Of a stretch of DNA of 64,000 nt, positions 44,477-51,978 are shown in pieces. The stretch is from Lactiplantibacillus daowaiensis (GTDB lineage Bacteria; Bacillota; Bacilli; Lactobacillales; Lactobacillaceae), in NCBI RefSeq assembly GCF_005405085.1, contig NZ_BJDJ01000019.1:1-64000 (forward strand), written 5' to 3'. The notes below the pieces were generated by a model that searched no databases, had not been told where the DNA came from, and saw nothing but the letters and a program-made list of their open reading frames with translations. The position numbers and the translations under genes are program-made. How positions within the stretch are numbered: the first letter of the stretch is position 1; every line of letters begins with the position of its first letter.

Positions 44477-45391
44477 TTAAAGCCAAGCCCCCATCACAAA
44501 CAACACTGGATAGAGGATAAAAAATAGTGACGCACTTTTCACAGTACTCATAAAAGTCTGTTGCTTATCTTGGACCTTGAAAAATGGTCGCATCCCTCGC
44601 CACATCAGCGGTAACAATAAGACCGCAAACCCAGTACTTAATGGGGCGATCCGCAAAACTAAGTTCACTAATGGCCAGAGGCTGCCGAGAATGACAAATG
44701 TTTGAATCAACTTAACCGACCCGGCTTGACCTAGATAATAAGCTAAGGTATAGCGGTGATTCAAAATATCTTCTTCACGATCAGCGGTATTATTCGCCAA
44801 CTGAATCGTAAAGAAAATCAATGTCAAAGGTAAACACAATAAAAACGTGACCCCCACTGTCGACCAAGTTAAAGGCCGCTGACCATACGTTGAAACGACC
44901 ACACAAGTTAGTTGAATCAAAAACGCAATCGATAGTGCGACGACCGTTTCACACAATGGCGTTGCGTTAATCGGATGGGGTCCTGCGGTATAAAAGATAC
45001 CAATCAAGTAGCCGCCGATGCCTAGCAATAAGACGAGCCAACCGGTCCGCAAGACCAACCAAATCCCTGGCACTAACGCCAGTACGTACAAGCCAATTGC
45101 TAATTGACCAACACCCTTAGTTGGTAACTGCAAACGACCAATCGGATTCGTTTTTTGCGCGTAGCCTTCACGATCCACCGCATGCTGATAATCATAGTAA
45201 TTGTCGGAAACATTGACCGCTAAATCAAAAATAAATACGGTCACTAAACATAATAAGACGTTCACCCAATTGACGACCCCTAAGTGATACTGGGCAATTG
45301 CCACCCCTAAAATAAACCACATCACATTTAGTGGTGCTGTATAAATTTCTGTTAATTCATAAAAAACTGGCCAAGTTAACCATCGCCGCAT
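44477..45391 (-). CDS. menA: UbiA-family prenyltransferase, probably MenA
   Basis: A 304-aa membrane enzyme with eight to nine helices. The first Asp-rich motif is NVSDNYYDYQHAVD and the second NNTADREEDILNHRYTLAYYLG, the pattern of 1,4-dihydroxy-2-naphthoate prenyltransferase. It attaches the isoprenoid tail in menaquinone synthesis. The ATG at 45391 has GGGGG seven bases upstream. No other men gene is in view; many lactobacilli keep only part of this pathway and use external precursors. Confidence 0.85.
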   Translation of the reverse strand: MRRWLTWPVFYELTEIYTAPLNVMWFILGVAIAQYHLGVVNWVNVLLCLVTVFIFDLAVNVSDNYYDYQHAVDREGYAQKTNPIGRLQLPTKGVGQLAIGLYVLALVPGIWLVLRTGWLVLLLGIGGYLIGIFYTAGPHPINATPLCETVVALSIAFLIQLTCVVVSTYGQRPLTWSTVGVTFLLCLPLTLIFFTIQLANNTADREEDILNHRYTLAYYLGQAGSVKLIQTFVILGSLWPLVNLVLRIAPLSTGFAVLLLPLMWRGMRPFFKVQDKQQTFMSTVKSASLFFILYPVLFVMGAWL

Positions 45392-45539
45392 ACGAATGCC
45401 CCCATTATTCAATCCACTTTTCTTCTAGCATACGTTACTGGAGCGCGTTTGCCTAACAAATTCACTTAGTAAATGATTGATGAATTTCAATCTAGTTTAC
45501 ATAATTTTAATTATTAGTAGTAAAAATGAAACCAGTAAA

Positions 45540-45566
45540 AAAGTCAGTTGTAACTTAACAACTAAC
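45540..45566 (-). terminator. Probable terminator
   Basis: AGTCAGTTGT / ACAACTAACT hairpin downstream of the small membrane protein gene on the minus strand, followed by TTTTTT. Confidence 0.55.
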
Positions 45567-45589
45567 TTTATTGTGCCCTCATTTAAACG

Positions 45590-45946
45590 CTACTGCCGTG
45601 CCTTCATAAACTGATAACCCCACAACGTCACCAACACACAAAATAGCAATGCAAAACAGTCGCCAAAGTTAAAGTGTGGCGCATATAATGGATTCTGAAA
45701 AAACGTGTAGACAACGACCGGTAAATACATAAATAGACTTTTTAAAGCAACTTGTTTATCTGCCGCAGTCGTCGCTTGATGGGCTTGCCAACGTGCTAAA
45801 ACTGCCAACAACCAGGCCAGCATCTCTGCCGTTAACACTAAGACCATCGCACTTTTAGTTTGTTGATACGCCGAATACATGCCAATCAACAACACCCCAT
45901 AGACAAATCCGACCAGCCCTTTAGCTTGTACCAAGCTTTTCATCAT
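45590..45946 (-). CDS. Small four-helix membrane protein
   Basis: A 118-aa hydrophobic protein with four predicted helices (about 10-28, 32-50, 68-85 and 92-112) and a basic C-terminus. AAGGGG precedes the first of two consecutive ATG codons. No family recognised; it stands alone between menA and a divergent cation transporter. Confidence 0.65.
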   Translation of the reverse strand: MMKSLVQAKGLVGFVYGVLLIGMYSAYQQTKSAMVLVLTAEMLAWLLAVLARWQAHQATTAADKQVALKSLFMYLPVVVYTFFQNPLYAPHFNFGDCFALLFCVLVTLWGYQFMKARQ

Positions 45947-46077
45947 TCAATCCCCTTACGTCGTTCGTTTTGTTCATCATAACGAAACTAATGATGATTG
46001 ACAATCTATTTTGTTAAGTCGCCGTAATTAACTCACCGTTTTATCGCCCTTAAAAGCACGATTATATGTGCCTTAAG

Positions 46078-46118
46078 TTGGCTTTAACGTTGGCCTGCCG
46101 TATGCTTAGCGCATTCAA
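46078..46118 (+). promoter_or_regulatory. Promoter of the cation transporter gene
   Basis: TTGGCT-N17-TATGCT, then five bases and CATTCAA, the same initiation sequence as in promoters A, B and D but without the TTCTRAG box. Confidence 0.6.
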
Positions 46119-46144
46119 ATTTTATTAATGGAGGTCCGATCAGC

Positions 46145-47122
46145 ATGGCTGCTCCTAATGATTGGCACCATATCCAACAAGAAGTCGTTCAAAACTTGCG
46201 TACCGCTAGACACCACCTCTGGGGTAATGTCGCGGTCTATTTAGGCTTGTTTTTAGTTGAATATATTTACGCTCGCATCGGGCACTCACAAACACTACAG
46301 GCCGATGCTTTTAATAATTTATCAGGTATTATTAGTACCGGCTTGCTATTAACGGGACTATTTATTGCCACCGAAACCCATGATGATGATTTATTGGGCG
46401 CACCCATCTCACCGGCTGAACAAAAGTCCCTCGGTCCCCGCATTCAACAATCCCGCTTCCGCTTTGAAACAGTTTATACGTTAATTGCTGGCGTTATCAT
46501 GATTGCGATTGCGTTAGAAATCATTGGCAAAGGTGTTTGGACCTTATTACATCCGGCTGACATTCAAGTCCCGTTGCCCATTGCCGGCGTTGGTGCTGGC
46601 ATCTCTGGGTTGGCGCTCTTTATTTTATGGGGCTTCAATCACTATTGGAGCCGGAAGTTAAATAATGCCGCTTTAATTGCTGCTAGTCGTGATACCTTTA
46701 GTGATGCTTTAACCAGTCTAGTGACCGTGCTCACCGTGCTTGGAACAACTGGTTTTAAAGTCGATTGGCTCGATAGCCTTGCTAGTATTTGTTTAGGGAT
46801 CTACATTATGCACTCAGGGTTAAAAATCTTTAGTGACAGTAGCCTCAATTTGGTTGATTATTTTGACCCTTACTTAGAAGAACAGTATCAATATCAAATC
46901 GAAAGTTTGCCAGCGGTGCAAGCAGTGACTTTTTTAAAAGCCCATTATGACGGCAACTTAATCATGCTTGATGTGACGATTGCCGTTGACGGTCAGATGA
47001 CAGCCAATGCCATTTACGACTTGAGTCAACATATCAATACGATTTTATGGGCACAATTTGGTGTGATGGAAACTGATGTGATTACCGTCCCAATTAATAA
47101 AACCGGCGCCGACTCGACTTAG
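46145..47122 (+). CDS. Cation diffusion facilitator family transporter
   Basis: A 325-aa CDF protein with six membrane helices and a cytoplasmic C-terminal domain (about 230-315). The metal site in helix 2 reads QADAFNNLSG, and SRDTFSDALTSLVTV supplies the helix 5 Asp residues. CDF proteins export Zn, Mn, Co or Fe in exchange for protons. GGAGG lies ten bases before the ATG. The metal cannot be told with certainty. Confidence 0.9.
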   Translation: MAAPNDWHHIQQEVVQNLRTARHHLWGNVAVYLGLFLVEYIYARIGHSQTLQADAFNNLSGIISTGLLLTGLFIATETHDDDLLGAPISPAEQKSLGPRIQQSRFRFETVYTLIAGVIMIAIALEIIGKGVWTLLHPADIQVPLPIAGVGAGISGLALFILWGFNHYWSRKLNNAALIAASRDTFSDALTSLVTVLTVLGTTGFKVDWLDSLASICLGIYIMHSGLKIFSDSSLNLVDYFDPYLEEQYQYQIESLPAVQAVTFLKAHYDGNLIMLDVTIAVDGQMTANAIYDLSQHINTILWAQFGVMETDVITVPINKTGADST

Positions 47123-47130
47123 TCAGCGCC
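47105..47130. terminator. Probable terminator between convergent genes
   Basis: GCGCCGACT / AGTCAGCGC hairpin with one mismatch; weak T run. Confidence 0.5.
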
Positions 47131-47152
47131 GACTTTGTTTAGTTTAATTTTC

Positions 47153-48085
47153 TCAATCAAGCACACTTTCAGGTTGAAAATAGCCCACTGAGCTAGCCGT
47201 AATCCAATCGGCTTGCACTAACGACTTAAAAGCTGCACTCTTACCCGTTACAATGACTCCCGCAAACGTTGCCTTAGCGAGGGTTGGGTATTGTTTAGCA
47301 TCTTTAGCAGCACCGGCAAAAATATCATAGCCGTCCGTACGCCAACTATAATCAAGTTTTTTAGGAACTGTTAATGCTTTTTTGAAATATTGATAATCAG
47401 ACGCCTTTAACTTACCAGCCACAGTACTGGCTTGAATCCCAACGTAATTGTTATTAACATTTGTTGGATCAGCTTTAGCATCAGCTAATCCTAGCCAATA
47501 CCAAGCCGCATGCACACCTTTAGGTAACTTGGCTTGAAGCTCGGCATAACTCAACCGGTGCTTAAACGTCAGTGCAACTTCGGCCACCATTTTGGAACGG
47601 GTCGCTACTTTCTTGACATCTTGGGTTGGTTTTAGATAAACGTCTTTACCAGTCAATTTCACATTATAAAACAACGGTATCTTTTGTTGGGTTTCTTGGT
47701 CATACATCCCGTGTTGATCTGAAGCCGTATTGAAGCCACTGGGCATTTCGGCCCCACCGACCCACGTATAATTGGCGGTTACCGGGGTCCACGGGATCCG
47801 AGTACCTTCGATTTCTTTGTAGCGATGACTGATTAGCTGGCCGCCGCGAAAGCTTAAATTAGTAAGATACCGATCACTAGATTGAATATTGGGTGACATC
47901 ATGACACTCGTAGCTTCGACAAATCGATCTAATTCATTAGAGGCACGACTAGCCTTCAACTGCGTCAACTTGTAGCCACCAACTAAACAAATTAGCCCGA
48001 CAATTAATGTAATTACGACTGTCATGCCCCAGCGCCGTAACTTAACTTCTAATGCTAATCGTTTAAATTGTTTTTCATCATTCAT
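47153..48085 (-). CDS. Anti-sigma factor-like membrane protein
   Basis: A 310-aa protein. A cytoplasmic N-terminus (about 1-20) and one membrane helix (WGMTVVITLIVGLICLVGGY) lead to a large extracellular region resembling the Sigma_reg_N and Sigma_reg_C domains. Its gene overlaps the end of the ECF sigma gene, the usual sign of an anti-sigma partner that holds the sigma factor at the membrane. The ATG at 48085 has AGGGG eight bases upstream. Confidence 0.8.
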   Translation of the reverse strand: MNDEKQFKRLALEVKLRRWGMTVVITLIVGLICLVGGYKLTQLKASRASNELDRFVEATSVMMSPNIQSSDRYLTNLSFRGGQLISHRYKEIEGTRIPWTPVTANYTWVGGAEMPSGFNTASDQHGMYDQETQQKIPLFYNVKLTGKDVYLKPTQDVKKVATRSKMVAEVALTFKHRLSYAELQAKLPKGVHAAWYWLGLADAKADPTNVNNNYVGIQASTVAGKLKASDYQYFKKALTVPKKLDYSWRTDGYDIFAGAAKDAKQYPTLAKATFAGVIVTGKSAAFKSLVQADWITASSVGYFQPESVLD

Positions 48086-48566
48086 GTTCAACACCCCTTA
48101 TGTGTTTCTCCAGCTTGCGATGCACACGATGTAAACGCATCTTGACCGCTGCTGGTCGAATCTTTAGTTCCGCCGCAATCGCTTTGATCGATAACGCTTC
48201 ATCGTAGCGCAATAACAATAGTTGCTGTTCTTTAGCTGATAGTCGACGCAACGCCGCTAACAATTCCGGCTGTTCATCCGTGATTGGCGGCACCGCTTCA
48301 CGCAAAGCCGGTACTAAATAATCATTCACAATGGCAGCGTAACGGCGCGTCCGTCGATACTCATCCAAATAAGTTGACCAAGCGACCCGAAAAAGATAAG
48401 GCCGCAATTGATTGGGTGGCAGTACTAAATCCATCTCTAAGACTTTAACAAACATGTCTTGCACAATATCTGCTGCCAGTGCTTCATCGGCACCGCGATG
48501 CACTAAATAGCGCTGCACGTCGACAGCGAGTTCTGCCAGCAGTCCCTCATACTGCTTCAAATCCAT
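48078..48566 (-). CDS. ECF-type sigma factor
   Basis: A 162-aa sigma-70 family protein. Region 2 includes VQDMFVKVLEMDL and LRPYLFRVAWSTYLDEYRR. Region 4 has RRLSAKEQQLLLLRYDEALSIKAIAAELKIRPAAVKMRLHRVHRKL. There is no region 1.1, 1.2 or 3. Its neighbour is an anti-sigma-like protein, so it should respond to envelope stress. The start has GGAGGAG upstream. I found no convincing self-regulated ECF promoter upstream. Confidence 0.9.
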   Translation of the reverse strand: MDLKQYEGLLAELAVDVQRYLVHRGADEALAADIVQDMFVKVLEMDLVLPPNQLRPYLFRVAWSTYLDEYRRTRRYAAIVNDYLVPALREAVPPITDEQPELLAALRRLSAKEQQLLLLRYDEALSIKAIAAELKIRPAAVKMRLHRVHRKLEKHIRGVEHE

Positions 48567-48686
48567 GGTTTGCTCCTCCTACACCTAAACAACGAATGAA
48601 TCCGCAAAAGGTAACGCTTTATTTGTTAAATATTGAAATACAAATTGAACAAGAAAGCATACTAAAACTAGCGCTGTAAAATCCAG

Positions 48687-48849
48687 TTACTTTACGGTAC
48701 CAGTCTTCGTATGTTGTGCATCAGCTAGAAACTTAGAATCAGTTGTTGACATTTTGGCTGGCTCAGCCTTTTTAATTGTTAATTTATCATCAGATAACAA
48801 CTCAATCTTTACCTTGCGTTCTTCAATTTTTTAATTTCTTTTACCATGG
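48687..48849 (-). pseudogene. Frameshifted small gene, possibly AbrB/MazE-like
   Basis: An ATG at 48849 opens MVKEIKK, and after a one-base shift the frame continues as VKIELLSDDKLTIKKAEPA and stops at 48687. The beginning and the beta-hairpin-like second part resemble a shortened AbrB/MazE-type antitoxin. Without the shift the product is only 12 residues. No toxin partner is adjacent. Confidence 0.35.
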
Positions 48850-48949
48850 TATCATCTTATTTTTTAACAAAGTGACATCTAACATCAAGTACTATCTAAC
48901 TTTAATTAAAAACTTATCAATCGATTTTCCTAGATAGCTAATAGACACA

Positions 48950-48985
48950 AAAAGACGTAAAGCCAGTCGCTGCTTTACGTCTTTC
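48950..48985. terminator. Terminator of the MFS gene
   Basis: Perfect arms AAAGACGTAAAGC / GCTTTACGTCTTT. Confidence 0.82.
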
Positions 48986-48998
48986 CATCATTTCAATC

Positions 48999-50177
48999 CT
49001 ATTTTAATTTAGCTTGGTATAGCCAAAAATAGCTACCTAACATGATCACACATAATCCTAGCATATAAACCGGTAACGTCACGATCGACCCTTGATGCAG
49101 CCAACTCATTAAATACGTTAACCCGCTGACAATGACATAATAAGCAAGGCTAAACCAGCCGCTAGCACTACCCATAATACCTTCATAACCGACTAAAGCG
49201 CGGTTCAAAGCATTAGGCAACGTGATGTTTAACCCTAAAAAGGCACCAAAAATCCCGACTAGCATCGCGCCAGCTTGGTTGACCCAAGCAAAACTCACAA
49301 GACATAAACTGGCTAGCACACTTAATCCTAATCCTGCTAACACCAATTGTTCTGGTTGATAGCGATTCAATAAATGGTTGACCAGTAAGGCCCCTAATAA
49401 ACTTGCCGCTGCTAAAACTAGGCCTAGTAAGCCATATTGCCAAGCAGCAAAACCAAAGTGCGTTTCAAAAATAAACGGCGCTTCAGCGTAATAACTAAAC
49501 AAAATACCATTAATGCCACCAATCAAGATCCCATAAACCCAGACAACTGGATCATGCCACAAACGCTTAATGACTTGCCATTGATTAGGTCGAGCCGTTA
49601 CGGCCGTCAGTTGACGGGTTTCTGGTAATCGCCATCCACTGTACAGTAACACTAATACCGCCATCGCAATCAAGGTACTAAAGACTTGACGGTACCCAAA
49701 AAGCGATTGCACGAGTCCGCCTAGTAATGGTCCCAGTGCTGGTGATAGTGCCATCGCCGCGCTCGTTTGCGCAAAGATTTTAGCCCCGGTCACCCCACTA
49801 AAACTCTCACGCATGATCGTTTGTGTCACAACAGAACCGGCACTAGCGCCGAACGCTTGGACTAATCGAAAACCGAGTAACCAAGTGAAGTTAGGGCTAA
49901 GGTACAATCCTAAATTACCGATTAAATAAATGACGATTCCCGCTAACATCGCTGGACGGCGGCCCCAATAATCCGCCAACTGGCCCCAAACTAAGACGCC
50001 AATGGCAAAGGCAATAAAATAACTACTCATCGTCAATTGGATTTGACTCGCACTGACCTGCAGCGCCCGACTCAAAGCTGGTAAAACTGGGGTAAAGATT
50101 GATTCACTAATTTGTGGAAAACCCACGAGTGTGATAATCAGCATTAAAGATGGTACTTGTTTTTGGACGTTTTTCAT
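48999..50177 (-). CDS. MFS multidrug exporter, Bcr/CflA-like (DHA1)
   Basis: A 392-aa protein with 12 membrane helices. VWGQLADYWGRRPAMLAG is the DHA1 loop 2-3 motif, and MALSPALGPLLGGLVQ is the helix 5 motif C of antiporters. It exports drugs such as bicyclomycin-type or phenicol compounds using the proton gradient. AGGAG lies before the ATG. A consensus promoter and a 21-codon leader frame with its own ribosome site precede it. Confidence 0.9.
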   Translation of the reverse strand: MKNVQKQVPSLMLIITLVGFPQISESIFTPVLPALSRALQVSASQIQLTMSSYFIAFAIGVLVWGQLADYWGRRPAMLAGIVIYLIGNLGLYLSPNFTWLLGFRLVQAFGASAGSVVTQTIMRESFSGVTGAKIFAQTSAAMALSPALGPLLGGLVQSLFGYRQVFSTLIAMAVLVLLYSGWRLPETRQLTAVTARPNQWQVIKRLWHDPVVWVYGILIGGINGILFSYYAEAPFIFETHFGFAAWQYGLLGLVLAAASLLGALLVNHLLNRYQPEQLVLAGLGLSVLASLCLVSFAWVNQAGAMLVGIFGAFLGLNITLPNALNRALVGYEGIMGSASGWFSLAYYVIVSGLTYLMSWLHQGSIVTLPVYMLGLCVIMLGSYFWLYQAKLK

Positions 50178-50195
50178 TTAAATTCTCCTAAAAAT

Positions 50196-50261
50196 TTAAT
50201 TTGCGGAAAAACGTCCTCGATCATCTACTGCGACACACACCAAAATTTGTTCATATAACAT
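50196..50261 (-). CDS. 21-aa leader peptide upstream of the MFS exporter
   Basis: ATG at 50261 with GAGG seven bases upstream encodes MLYEQILVCVAVDDRGRFSA plus one residue and ends 18 bases before the exporter start. Position between promoter and exporter fits a translational attenuator. The N-terminus also resembles the start of a UspA protein (YEQILVAVD-like), so a gene remnant is the alternative. Confidence 0.45.
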   Translation of the reverse strand: MLYEQILVCVAVDDRGRFSAN

Positions 50262-50287
50262 GGTGTCACCTCATTTCTGTACATCAC

Positions 50288-50316
50288 ACTCTACGGGAAA
50301 ACCAAGTAAATGTCAA
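50288..50316 (-). promoter_or_regulatory. Promoter of the MFS exporter
   Basis: A perfect -35 TTGACA and a -10 TAGAGT with a 17-base spacer on the minus strand. Confidence 0.7.
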
Positions 50317-50494
50317 AGTTGCTTTATTTGTCGCTACCAAATTGGTGGCATCACACAAATCAGCACAACTCTAATTTTGAAGTTAAACAGCTACTAGATT
50401 CGTGGATAATGCCAATTCAACGTCATGTCAAAAACTTTTGGCAGACAAGTTGCCGCTCATATGCCATGATTAGAACATCAAAGGGGGGACCTGA

Positions 50495-51077
50495 TTGACG
50501 CCATTGCAAATTCACACCAAACTAAGCACTTATCGTAAACAGCAACACTTAACCCAAACTGAGGTTGCTGAAGCGCCTGCTCATCTCGCGCCAAACCATC
50601 TCCAACTGGGAAACCGGACGCACTTATCCAGATATACAAAGCTTGATTCTGTTGGCTAAGCTTTATCACGTCACCATCAATGAACTTGTTAAGGAGGACT
50701 TGGCAATCATGCAAACACAAACGACAAAACATCATTTTAAGTTATTTCTCTTGCTTGAATTACTGTGTTTCTTCAGTATCTATGGTCTATTTATCGCACT
50801 CCGCTGGTTACCACTACTGCCAACGGCCATGGCGATTGCCATAATTACGACCATTGGCTTGATTATCGCAGGCTATCTCATCTACTTGAGCTATCACTTA
50901 CACTTGATCACTTTTCGCCAAATCAAAGCTTACGCCAATCACCAATCAACACCAACTGGCACCCCGTCACGCATACAAAAAATCATGCTACCACTCCTGG
51001 GTGCAATGATTGGGTTACTGATTGGCGGCACCATCACTTGGTGGGTCGCAACGACCATTTTACATTGGTCACTTTAA
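50495..51077 (+). pseudogene. Frameshifted XRE regulator with membrane domain
   Basis: A TTG at 50495 after GGGGGG starts an XRE helix-turn-helix (TYRKQQHLTQTEVAE). A single extra base at about 50573 shifts the frame. Removing it gives ...VAE-RLLISRQTISNWETGRTYPDI, a textbook XRE domain, followed by two to three membrane helices to 51077. It is related to the intact gene at 59594. Unless the base is a sequencing error, only a fragment from an internal TTG (50565) can be made. Confidence 0.75.
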
Positions 51078-51092
51078 TCATCACTGCTAATC

Positions 51093-51127
51093 GGCTACCA
51101 GCTCACATTTGCTGGTGGCCTTTTTTT
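51093..51127 (+). terminator. Terminator
   Basis: Arms GGC.ACCAGC / GCTGGT.GCC followed by seven T. Confidence 0.85.
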
Positions 51128-51153
51128 AGTTACATCGGTCACTTACCGAATCA

Positions 51154-51172
51154 AGAATGAATCGTTCATTCT
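51154..51172. promoter_or_regulatory. TetR operator upstream of the regulator gene
   Basis: Perfect palindrome AGAATGAA-TCG-TTCATTCT. A shorter version recurs before the YhgE/Pip gene at 51941, so both are probably bound by the TetR protein encoded between them. Confidence 0.75.
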
Positions 51173-51216
51173 AAAAACACCCCCTGCTATACTGACAGCA
51201 GAAATGAGGTGAGCTA

Positions 51217-51894
51217 ATGCAATTACAAACTAAATTAAGTCGTATCTTAACCAGCGCCCAAGCCCAATTCATCGTTCCGGGCTTTGCCGATACAAAAATG
51301 CACGACATTGCCCAAGCTGCCGATTTAGCCGTCGGCACGCTGTACAACTTATTCAAAAGTAAAGATGATCTCTTGGCATTTATTTTTGCCGCGACTTTAA
51401 ATCCCACCATTATCGACGAGCCGCATACGTTACCACTACAACCGATTGCAACCAGTGCGCTCGTCGAACAGACCCAAGCGGTGTATCAACATGAGACCCA
51501 ACGACTCGTGACCCGTATTCAGGCTGCACCAGCAGACGACCAATTTACGACCCTGGTCACTGAACTGTTTGCCACCTTTGAGCAATTCGGCGCCTACTTT
51601 CTGATTTTAGAACGTAATCCGCAAATGAATCCGACCTTGATGACCCTTTATCGGCATTATCGGCAAAATATGTATCATACAATTGCCCAAATTATCAGTC
51701 ATCTGAGCGCAACCCAACAATTGCGTCCACTGGCCGAGCCACAAAACGATGCCTTGATTATCATTGATGAGATTTTTTGGTGGTCGGCCCATAAGAAATA
51801 CGATTCTTTTGAACGCCAAGCCACGACTTTTGATTTTCAACAAGTCAAAGCCGCCGTTATTCAGCAACTCGTAACCAGTTATCAGCAGCACTAA
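51217..51894 (+). CDS. TetR family regulator of the YhgE/Pip protein
   Basis: A 225-aa TetR protein. The helix-turn-helix spans about 25-65 (MHDIAQAADLAVGTLYNLFKSKDDLLAFIF), and a C-terminal ligand domain has no assigned specificity. GAGGTGAG precedes the ATG. Palindromes before it and before the next gene indicate autoregulation and control of the efflux-like membrane protein downstream. Confidence 0.9.
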   Translation: MQLQTKLSRILTSAQAQFIVPGFADTKMHDIAQAADLAVGTLYNLFKSKDDLLAFIFAATLNPTIIDEPHTLPLQPIATSALVEQTQAVYQHETQRLVTRIQAAPADDQFTTLVTELFATFEQFGAYFLILERNPQMNPTLMTLYRHYRQNMYHTIAQIISHLSATQQLRPLAEPQNDALIIIDEIFWWSAHKKYDSFERQATTFDFQQVKAAVIQQLVTSYQQH

Positions 51895-51940
51895 AATTTA
51901 AGGTTAAACAATGAATGAGGCGTTCGACGTCAAAAAATGA

Positions 51941-51953
51941 ATGAACCGTTCAT
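51941..51953. promoter_or_regulatory. TetR operator upstream of the YhgE/Pip gene
   Basis: Palindrome ATGAA-CCG-TTCAT, with GAATGAA...TTCATCC as extended near-match to the operator at 51154. A half site AATGAATGAGGCGTTC lies 30 bases earlier. Confidence 0.7.
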
Positions 51954-51978
51954 CCTATTTTCTAAGGGGGGCTTTGCC

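Noticed and set aside
45425-45450. cre-like sequence before menA
   Set aside because: At least three fixed consensus positions do not match.
48570-48720. ECF-type autoregulated promoter before the sigma gene
   Set aside because: No pair resembling TGAAAC-N16-CGT could be aligned with reasonable spacing.
50310-50498. 62-codon plus-strand frame between the MFS and XRE genes
   Set aside because: It starts inside the opposite-strand promoter and lacks a ribosome site and any recognisable feature.
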